A DNA stretch of 9,187 nt from an uncultured Bacilli bacterium. GTDB taxonomy: Bacteria; Bacillota_I; Bacilli_A; RF39; UBA660. Under the pieces are notes generated by a model. That model worked only from the letters and a program-made list of their open reading frames with translations, did no database searches and was not told the origin of the DNA. Made by a program: the position numbers and the translations under genes. This document shows positions 1 through 4,702 of the stretch, in pieces. Within the stretch, counting starts at the first letter, position 1, and each line of letters starts with the position of its first letter. The stretch is taken from positions 1-9,187 of the forward strand of contig CALVIJ010000031.1 of NCBI GenBank assembly GCA_944329505.1. The letters are read 5' to 3'.

Positions 1-160
1 CAGCTTTTTTCGCTGTCCCTTGTTTACCAGTAAAAAATGGATGGCATTTATTACAAACTTCAACTTCTAACTCTGGTTTGTTTGATCTTACTGTAAATGT
101 ATTACCACAAGCACAAGTTACTTTGGTTTCTACATATTCAGGATGAATGCCTTTTTTCAT
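1..160 (-). CDS. rpmE: 50S ribosomal protein L31, zinc-binding form (3' end cut by window edge)
   Basis: The first 53 residues are visible, out of about 66-70 usual for the family. The protein begins MKKGIHPEYVETKVTC and carries the zinc-ligand pattern C16, C18, C36, C39 (CxC...CxxC) that marks the C+ type of L31, followed by the typical HPFFTGKQ segment. L31 is a small protein of the large ribosomal subunit near the central protuberance, and the zinc form can act as a cellular zinc store in Bacillota. The start is fixed by a strong AAGGAGAAG Shine-Dalgarno at 167-175, six bases before the ATG. A short hairpin lies just upstream. The next gene upstream is the SGNH-like gene and the one before that murA; in B. 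subtilis murAB, rho and rpmE are neighbours, so this is a partly conserved setting without rho between them. Identification is secure; only the C-terminus is missing. Confidence 0.95.
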   Translation of the reverse strand, partial: MKKGIHPEYVETKVTCACGNTFTVRSNKPELEVEVCNKCHPFFTGKQGTAKKA

Positions 161-178
161 ATCTATCTTCTCCTTCCG

Positions 179-200
179 CCATGACTAAAATAAGTCATAG
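179..200 (-). promoter_or_regulatory. small hairpin in the rpmE leader
   Basis: On the minus-strand RNA, CUAUGACU pairs with AGUCAUGG around a six-base loop, giving eight pairs with one G-U. The inner six pairs (181-186 with 193-198) are a perfect inverted repeat. The hairpin ends three bases before the rpmE Shine-Dalgarno. It has no U-run, so it is not a terminator. Ribosomal leader structures, including some for L31, are known in Bacillota; whether this is one, or only a small chance hairpin, cannot be decided from one sequence. Confidence 0.35.
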
Positions 201-202
201 AA

Positions 203-240
203 ATTTAATGCAAGTATATTCTAGCAAACAAATTAACAAA
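203..240 (-). promoter_or_regulatory. possible rpmE promoter (weak)
   Basis: Two overlapping sigma-A-like arrangements can be read upstream of rpmE. One is TTTGTT (235-240), 16 bases, TATACT (213-218). The other is TTGTTT (226-231), 17 bases, TTAAAT (203-208). Both have poor -35 elements. No clear terminator separates the preceding SGNH-like gene, so rpmE could also be reached by read-through. Low confidence in an AT-rich spacer. Confidence 0.27.
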
Positions 241-242
241 AA

Positions 243-929
243 TCAAGTCTCAAATAAATTTTCGTTAGTTTTATTAATAACCTTCTCACCTATTTCCTTT
301 AAAGTACTTTTAGATATAGTACTAATGTCACTTATATCAACATATATAACATCATACTCTTTACACACAGCTTTATATTTCTTATTTAAATAGTCCACTA
401 CATCTAAAACATCTTCATTATCACTCTCTATAAAAGGATTATAAAATCCAACAAACACAATATCTTCCTTACAATATTCTCTCATTAATTTAAATAAACT
501 ATCTAAATCATATGCCAAAGTGTCTATATAATCATATATTTCATTATATACAACATTAGAATCACTTAGTCTATTATAAATATCTTCATTATTAATATTT
601 AAAGTCACTAAATCAGCTTTTATTAAAACATTTTTTAAACTAAAACTACCTTTAGTTGTAGTCACTTTTTTGTTTTCGTTAATATCACTTATAATATCTG
701 TACTTCTTGTATCTACTTTGGCAAAATCATCACAATATCTCTCAAGTACATCCTTTTCTCTCAAATAAGTCTTAATATAATGTGAATAGCCATAAACTTC
801 TTCATTATTAACATAAACTTTTTCTAAAGAATCACCTAAAGCCACATAATAAACTTTTTTATCCATATTAGCTAGATAAATTAAAAAAATTGAAAGCAAA
901 ACCAACCCTATAATTAATATTTTTTTCAT
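243..929 (-). CDS. membrane-anchored GDSL/SGNH-hydrolase-like protein with degenerate catalytic motifs
   Basis: A 228-residue protein with an N-terminal hydrophobic anchor (about residues 4-20), so probably an exported, membrane-tethered domain. The block I motif YYVALGDSL (G32, D33, S34) and the later VFVGFYNPF and VIYVDISDIS strands place it in the SGNH/GDSL superfamily, closest in layout to Bacillus YpmR-type lipase-like proteins. Other catalytic blocks are altered. The usual GxND of block III reads NNED (113-116), the block II Gly position appears to be Asp or Lys (around TRST, 74-77), and the C-terminal DxxH is absent. The whole protein has one His (H50), near the N-terminus. The start is ATG at 929, not an in-frame TTG at 941, because TGGAGGAAATT lies directly before it and the TTG overlaps that site. 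It follows murA after a hairpin terminator. Substrate unknown; it may be a non-hydrolytic derivative. Confidence 0.75.
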   Translation of the reverse strand: MKKILIIGLVLLSIFLIYLANMDKKVYYVALGDSLEKVYVNNEEVYGYSHYIKTYLREKDVLERYCDDFAKVDTRSTDIISDINENKKVTTTKGSFSLKNVLIKADLVTLNINNEDIYNRLSDSNVVYNEIYDYIDTLAYDLDSLFKLMREYCKEDIVFVGFYNPFIESDNEDVLDVVDYLNKKYKAVCKEYDVIYVDISDISTISKSTLKEIGEKVINKTNENLFET

Positions 930-939
930 AATTTCCTCC

Positions 940-968
940 AAAACAAAAAGTAGATATAAATCTACTTT
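940..968 (-). terminator. intrinsic terminator after murA, touching the next ribosome binding site
   Basis: An eight-base-pair perfect inverted repeat, AAAGTAGA (947-954) and TCTACTTT (961-968), with a six-base loop. On the minus strand the stem is followed by TTGTTTT, extending the stem's own TTT into a U-rich tail. It lies 23 bases after the murA stop. The stem is AU-rich, so termination may be partial. The U-tract runs straight into the TGGAGG ribosome binding site of the SGNH-like gene, and no separate promoter for that gene is evident, so some read-through from murA probably supplies it. Confidence 0.65.
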
Positions 969-991
969 AACTATATTAATTATAAAATTAA

Positions 992-2242
992 TTATTCATC
1001 TTCAAGCCATATTTTTGCTCCAACATTAGTAAGTTTTTTTATCAAATCACTATATCCTCTAAGTAAATGTTTAATATCTGTAATCGTTGTTTCACCATCA
1101 GCTGATAAAGACGCTAATACTAAAGCAGCTCCCGCTCTTAAATCACTTGTTCTAACAAGTTTACCCTTTAACTTAGTTGGACCATAAACTTTGATTGTAT
1201 CTCCATTAACTTCTATATGAGCTCCCATTTCATTTAAATATTTAGTATTTTGAAATCTATTTTCATAAATAGTTTCTTTAACTGTGCTTACTCCGTCAGC
1301 ATGTAATAGCAGTGTTGTAATTGGTTGCTGTAGATCTGTTGCAAACCCAGGATAAACTGCCGTTTCAATATTAACTGGTTTTAAATGGTCTACTTTATTT
1401 GTAATAACCTTATCACCATCTATTTTATAATCGCAGCCCATCTCATCTAATTTTTCAAAAAAACTTGTTAAATGGTCTGGTCTAACATCACAAATTTCTA
1501 AATTATTACCATTCATAACCCCGGCTAAAATATAAGTACCAGCTTCAATTCGATCAGGAATAACTTTAACATTTCCACCACTTAATTTAGAAACACCATC
1601 TATTTCTAGTCTATTTGTATTAATGCCTTTTATTTTAGCACCCATACTATTTAAAAATTCAATTAAATTTCCAATTTCGGGTTCACTAGCTGCATTATTA
1701 ATAATTGTTTTACCATCAGCTTGAACAGCAGCAAGTAATATATTAACTGTCGCACCAACACTTGGAAAAGGAAGATTAATCTCAGCTCCTGTTAATTTTT
1801 CAGCTTCAATTATATATAAATTATCTTTTACAAAAACTTTAGCTCCCAACTTTTCAAAACCTTTTAAATGAAAGTTAATTGGTCTAGCCCCAATATGGCA
1901 ACCCCCAGGTAAACTTATTTCTACCTTTTTAAATTTTGAAAGTAAAGCTCCCATAAAATAATAAGAAGCTCTAAGTTTACTAGAATATTCTAAAGGAATA
2001 GGTTTATTTAGAATTTCAGTACTATCGATATGAATAGTTCCACTTTCCAAAGAAAATTTAACATTTAAAAATCTCAAAATTTCTTCTAAATTTTCCACAT
2101 CGGAAATATGAGGAACTTTCTCTATAATCACTTCATCAGAAAGTATTGCTGCTGGAAGCAATGACACAACACTATTTTTAGAACCACTTATATATATTTT
2201 TCCAGTTAAAGTTTGTTTACCAATAACTTTTATTTTATCCAT
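992..2242 (-). CDS. murA: UDP-N-acetylglucosamine 1-carboxyvinyltransferase (MurA family)
   Basis: This cytoplasmic enzyme transfers the enolpyruvyl group of phosphoenolpyruvate to UDP-GlcNAc, the first committed step of peptidoglycan precursor synthesis. At 416 residues it is full length and shows the two-domain inside-out alpha/beta barrel pattern. Key residues are in E. coli-like positions: K22-N23 in SGSKNS, the catalytic Cys115 in LPGGCHIGARP (the fosfomycin target), D303 in PGFATDLQQP, and the C-terminal LRGYSDL with its conserved Arg. Cys at 115 predicts fosfomycin sensitivity at the enzyme level. Bacillota often carry two paralogues; the nearby rpmE recalls B. subtilis murAB (murZ)-rho-rpmE, so this may be the MurZ-type copy, but the paralogue type is inferred only from neighbourhood. 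An AAAGGTGA Shine-Dalgarno (2249-2256) supports the start. It appears to have its own promoter and a downstream terminator. Confidence 0.97.
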   Translation of the reverse strand: MDKIKVIGKQTLTGKIYISGSKNSVVSLLPAAILSDEVIIEKVPHISDVENLEEILRFLNVKFSLESGTIHIDSTEILNKPIPLEYSSKLRASYYFMGALLSKFKKVEISLPGGCHIGARPINFHLKGFEKLGAKVFVKDNLYIIEAEKLTGAEINLPFPSVGATVNILLAAVQADGKTIINNAASEPEIGNLIEFLNSMGAKIKGINTNRLEIDGVSKLSGGNVKVIPDRIEAGTYILAGVMNGNNLEICDVRPDHLTSFFEKLDEMGCDYKIDGDKVITNKVDHLKPVNIETAVYPGFATDLQQPITTLLLHADGVSTVKETIYENRFQNTKYLNEMGAHIEVNGDTIKVYGPTKLKGKLVRTSDLRAGAALVLASLSADGETTITDIKHLLRGYSDLIKKLTNVGAKIWLEDE

Positions 2243-2262
2243 ATAAAATCACCTTTCAATTT

Positions 2263-2291
2263 ATTTTAACACAGTCATTGAAAAACACCAA
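2263..2291 (-). promoter_or_regulatory. probable murA promoter
   Basis: On the minus strand, TTGGTG (2286-2291), a 17-base spacer and TAAAAT (2263-2268) preceded by TG one base upstream (extended -10, TGTTAAAAT). The -35 is poor, but the extended -10 can compensate. The predicted start of transcription is near 2256, giving a very short leader of about 14 bases that begins at the ribosome binding site itself. This short leader lowers confidence. Confidence 0.45.
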
Positions 2292-2298
2292 TAACTGT
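2271..2298. repeat. inverted repeat over the murA promoter (operator or hairpin candidate)
   Basis: ACAGTCATTG (2271-2280) and CAATAACTGT (2289-2298) form ten-base arms with one mismatch around an eight-base spacer. On minus-strand RNA the mismatch is a G-U pair, so a ten-pair hairpin is possible. No U-run follows (GTTAAAATAAA), so it is a poor terminator for mntP. The repeat covers the -35 hexamer and most of the promoter spacer, which is where a repressor operator would sit. Confidence 0.4.
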
Positions 2299-2314
2299 AC
2301 ACTAACTTGTCGTT

Positions 2315-2842
2315 TTATAAAGCAAAAATAATTCCAATTAAAGTTAAAATCACCCCTCCAACAACCGTAGCTAATTTACCGAATAACTTTTTGATTTTAT
2401 TACCTATTGATAAACCAACAAAGGTGAAAAAGCAACTTATTATAGCAAAAATAAATGGTGATGTAATTGTGCTTACACCTATATTTGGTAAAGTTATGCC
2501 AAGTGAAAAACTATCAATACTAACAGCAAATCCAAAAAGGAAAAATTCTTTAAAACAAAGAGGTTTTATTTCTTCATCATTTTTAAAAGAAGAAATAACC
2601 ATTTGAACTCCAATAAAAATAAGAATAATAGCTACTAAAATATCTGTATTAAATTTAAACAAAGATAAAATAAGTTCGCCAATTAACATCCCAAATAATG
2701 GCATTATAAAATGATAACAACCAACAATCAAAGATAATATTATTTTATTTTTTTTATCTATCCCAAAAGTACCATACACTAGTGCCAAAGAAAAAGCATC
2801 CATACTTAAACTTATTGCCATTAAAAAAACTAGTAATTCCAT
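2315..2842 (-). CDS. mntP: MntP-family manganese efflux membrane protein
   Basis: A 175-residue, almost entirely hydrophobic protein with about six predicted membrane segments, the size and layout of MntP (DUF204), which exports Mn(II) from the cytoplasm. The internal duplication is visible: ISLSMDAFSLAL (10-21) in the first half and FAVSIDSFSLGI (105-116) in the second, each carrying the conserved membrane Asp (D15, D110). A sporulation membrane protein, YtaF, belongs to a related family and cannot be fully excluded, but the motifs and the position after spoIIR (B. subtilis mntP/ywlD also lies close to spoIIR) favour MntP. AAGGGGTGAAGTT before the ATG is a good ribosome binding site. Only 42 bases separate it from spoIIR, too few for the yybP-ykoY manganese riboswitch that often controls mntP, so it is probably co-transcribed with spoIIR or read through from it. 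Confidence 0.87.
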   Translation of the reverse strand: MELLVFLMAISLSMDAFSLALVYGTFGIDKKNKIILSLIVGCYHFIMPLFGMLIGELILSLFKFNTDILVAIILIFIGVQMVISSFKNDEEIKPLCFKEFFLFGFAVSIDSFSLGITLPNIGVSTITSPFIFAIISCFFTFVGLSIGNKIKKLFGKLATVVGGVILTLIGIIFAL

Positions 2843-2857
2843 AACTTCACCCCTTAT

Positions 2858-2886
2858 AAAAAGTTTATGGTACTAGTTATTAACTT
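2858..2886 (-). terminator. weak terminator-like hairpin between spoIIR and mntP
   Basis: AAGTTTAT (2861-2868) and ATTAACTT (2879-2886) pair with one mismatch around a ten-base loop, and on the minus strand the stem ends in CTTTTTAT. The stem begins inside the spoIIR stop codon and its tail ends at the mntP ribosome binding site. With few G-C pairs it would be inefficient at best. Confidence 0.3.
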
Positions 2887-3412
2887 ACGACAAATATTTG
2901 TCCAAAATTTCCATAACAATTGATCTATATTCAACTTCGGTATTTTCTTCTCCCTCAATTAAACATAAAGGCGGGAATAAAACACACCACCAGTTATCTC
3001 CCTCTCCTTCACCTAAGGTAATAAGTAATGATTCGTAATAACCCGCTTCATATTTTACCCCTTTATATTCTTTTTCTGGAAAATAATTTTTACCAAAATT
3101 TATCGTATAACCCTTATCATAATTTTCTTCATTTAATATTTTTTTTACATCCTTATCGACTAATTCTAAATTATCTTTAATTATTTTTTCTGCCTCTTCT
3201 GAACTTTTTGCATCTTTAAGCAAATCATACATCGTAATTTTTAATTTATCTTTAACTTTTAATTTTATATCTTGATCAAAAGCAGAATTACTATTAGGAA
3301 TAATTCTTATTCTGATTGCATCTTCAGGTATCTTTAAACTTTTAGCTAAGACATCAGAAGCTAAAACATAAAAAACACCTATAATTAATAATAAAATAAT
3401 TGTTTTTTTCAT
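2885..3412 (-). CDS. spoIIR: stage II sporulation protein R
   Basis: SpoIIR is made in the forespore, is exported toward the mother-cell membrane, and triggers the protease SpoIIGA to cleave pro-sigma-E, so that mother-cell transcription starts after septation. The 175-residue protein has a hydrophobic N-terminus (residues 4-23; signal peptide or anchor) and both family signatures: AIRIRIIPNSNSAFDQDIK (32-50) and YESLLITLGEGEGDNWWCV (126-144), followed by LFPPLCLIE. The conserved WW pair and Gly/Asp cluster are intact, and no frameshift is seen. The length is somewhat below Bacillus SpoIIR, the difference probably lying in the variable C-terminus. GAAGGGTGG before the ATG is the ribosome binding site, but it lies in the 3' arm of a hairpin. 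SpoIIGA and sigE are not in the window. Its presence is the best evidence for a spore-forming ancestry. Confidence 0.96.
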   Translation of the reverse strand: MKKTIILLLIIGVFYVLASDVLAKSLKIPEDAIRIRIIPNSNSAFDQDIKLKVKDKLKITMYDLLKDAKSSEEAEKIIKDNLELVDKDVKKILNEENYDKGYTINFGKNYFPEKEYKGVKYEAGYYESLLITLGEGEGDNWWCVLFPPLCLIEGEENTEVEYRSIVMEILDKYLS

Positions 3413-3414
3413 TT

Positions 3415-3448
3415 AAAAACCACCCTTCTAATTAATAGTGGGTGATTT
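3415..3448 (-). terminator. hairpin that ends the rlmH operon and hides the spoIIR ribosome binding site
   Basis: On minus-strand RNA, AAAUCACCC (3448-3440) pairs with GGGUGGUUU (3425-3417): nine pairs with one G-U and a 14-base loop, followed directly by further Us (five in a row, 3419-3415) and the spoIIR ATG. It has the form of a rho-independent terminator, 53 bases after the rlmH stop. The 3' arm GGGTGG is also the core of the spoIIR Shine-Dalgarno, so on a transcript coming from rlmH the site would be both behind a terminator and sequestered in the stem. Confidence 0.6.
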
Positions 3449-3471
3449 ATCTATTTTTTATTCACATAAAC
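3443..3471 (-). promoter_or_regulatory. candidate sigma-F promoter for spoIIR
   Basis: The minus strand reads GTTTA (3467-3471), exactly 15 bases, then GATAAATCA (3443-3451). From memory the sigma-F consensus is GYWTA - about 15 - GGHRARHT: the -35 matches fully and the -10 matches six of eight positions. B. subtilis spoIIR is a sigma-F gene, which makes this a sensible place to look. No convincing sigma-A pair was found here. The region is AT-rich, so a chance match remains possible. Confidence 0.42.
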
Positions 3472-3500
3472 AATTACAAATAATTAAAATTGCATTCATA

Positions 3501-3947
3501 TTATTTGTGATAATTTTCATTATAATTTATCTTATAGGCCCTATAAATTTGTTCTAACAACAGTACTCTAAATAGTTGATGAGGAAATGTTAATTTAGAA
3601 AAAGATAATCTATAATTGCTTCTTTGTTTCACTGAATCATCAAGTCCATAAGAGCCACCAATTACAAAAGTTAAATTCTTATTACAATTAAAATTCTGGT
3701 CTATTTTTTTAGCAAACTCCAAAGAAGACAACTCTTCACCTTCTATTTCTAAAGTAACAACATAATCATTATCTTTAATTTTAGAAAGAATTTTTTCCCC
3801 TTCTTTTTTCATAGCAATACTTTCATTAGCTTCATCAGAAATTTCTATTATCTCTAATTTTGTATACTTAGAAATTCTTTTACTATACTCTTCTATAGCA
3901 TCTACAAAAAACTTTTCTTTAATCTTTCCTACACATATTATTTTCAT
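3501..3947 (-). CDS. rlmH: 23S rRNA (pseudouridine-1915-N3)-methyltransferase RlmH
   Basis: RlmH is a SPOUT-class, SAM-dependent methyltransferase that modifies pseudouridine 1915 in helix 69 of 23S rRNA, acting on assembled 70S ribosomes. The 148-residue protein is slightly shorter than the usual 155-160. It begins MKIICVGKIKEKFF and has the SAM-binding knot loop FVIGGSYGLDD, then the diagnostic C-terminal signature LTFPHQLFRVLLLEQIYRAY with the terminal NYHK. Its start overlaps the end of the walJ-like gene by four bases (ATGA), indicating translational coupling; a GGAG lies 11 bases upstream, inside that gene. It is the last gene of the operon. In Bacillus rlmH (yydA) also lies a little downstream of walJ, so the order is conserved. 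Confidence 0.97.
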   Translation of the reverse strand: MKIICVGKIKEKFFVDAIEEYSKRISKYTKLEIIEISDEANESIAMKKEGEKILSKIKDNDYVVTLEIEGEELSSLEFAKKIDQNFNCNKNLTFVIGGSYGLDDSVKQRSNYRLSFSKLTFPHQLFRVLLLEQIYRAYKINYNENYHK

Positions 3948-4702
3948 AATTCTATTAACTCCGTACTTTCCCTTTGCATAGCAATCTCAATATCTGGTTT
4001 TTTAATATCTTTCTTTTCTAAAGTATCAAGTAAAGTTTTTAAAGCCAGTTCTGGTCGATTATTTTCTTCACTCAAGTGAATTAAAATTATTTTTTCAGTT
4101 TTTTCCCCAATAAAATTTGATAAATAATAAGCGGAATCTTTATTAGATAAATGGCCCTTATCGCCTAGTATTCTCTGCTGTAAATAATAAGGATATTTTC
4201 CTTCTCTAAGTAAACGAACATCATGGTTACTTTCAAATACATATACACTCTTATTTTTTAATTTATCAAAATTTTTCACATGAATATAACCAGTATCAGT
4301 AATATAAGCCACTGATTTATCTTCACAAGAAAATATATAACCATTAGAATCCGCAGCATCATGTGAAGTTTTTATGACTGTCACACTCAAATCGTCAATC
4401 GATATATCTTCATCGATATAAACTTTATCTTCAATTTCAAAATCCAATTCTTTCTCCATTTTTTCAGTCAAATAAACTATTGGATGGTATTTTTTTAAAA
4501 ACACCTTTAGTCCCGCTACGTGATCAGTATGTGCATGGGTTATAAAGACCCTCTGAATTTCAGAGGGATCTACACCTATACTTTTCAAAGATTTAACAAT
4601 ATAACCAGCACTCATTCCTAAATCAACAAGCGACTTGGTTTTGCCAGTTTCAATATATGCCGAATTACCTTTACTTCCACTTGCTAAAACACAAATTTTC
4701 AT
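3944..4702 (-). CDS. walJ: MBL-fold metallohydrolase of the WalJ (YycJ/VicX) family
   Basis: A 252-residue soluble protein with a complete metallo-beta-lactamase-fold metal site: HAHTDH (H56, H58, D60, H61), H114 in KTSHD, D136 in YITDTGY, the ESNHD element (157-161), GHLSN (183-187) and H209 in LIHLSEENN. The opening VLASGSKGNSAYIE is typical of YycJ/WalJ. Family members act as nuclease-like phosphodiesterases; WalJ has been linked to DNA replication/repair coordination and cell-wall homeostasis, but its substrate is unsettled. In Bacillus it is the last gene of the walRK-yycHI-walJ cluster, whereas here the regulators are missing and it follows an M23 peptidase. Start and upstream stop overlap as TAATG, with no good Shine-Dalgarno visible, so translation probably depends on reinitiation after the peptidase gene. 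The 3' end overlaps rlmH by four bases. Confidence 0.9.
   Translation of the reverse strand: MKICVLASGSKGNSAYIETGKTKSLVDLGMSAGYIVKSLKSIGVDPSEIQRVFITHAHTDHVAGLKVFLKKYHPIVYLTEKMEKELDFEIEDKVYIDEDISIDDLSVTVIKTSHDAADSNGYIFSCEDKSVAYITDTGYIHVKNFDKLKNKSVYVFESNHDVRLLREGKYPYYLQQRILGDKGHLSNKDSAYYLSNFIGEKTEKIILIHLSEENNRPELALKTLLDTLEKKDIKKPDIEIAMQRESTELIEL

Noticed and set aside
97..393. 98-codon plus-strand open frame
   Set aside because: It lies antisense to rpmE and the SGNH-like gene, has no ribosome binding site, and its product looks like low-complexity antisense translation.
2307..2606. 99-codon plus-strand open frame opposite mntP
   Set aside because: Complement of the clear mntP gene, with no recognisable motif of its own.
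2843..2884. yybP-ykoY manganese riboswitch before mntP
   Set aside because: The gap is 42 bases, far too short, and holds only a weak hairpin and the ribosome binding site.
2889..2902. Perfect 14-base palindrome GACAAATATTTGTC
   Set aside because: It lies within the last codons of spoIIR, is AT-rich, does not match the LexA-type box CGAAC-N4-GTTCG, and is not placed to control a promoter.
3472..3500. Second terminator right after rlmH (CAATT...AATTG)
   Set aside because: Only five A/T-rich pairs with a long loop and no U-run; the hairpin at 3415-3448 is a better terminator.
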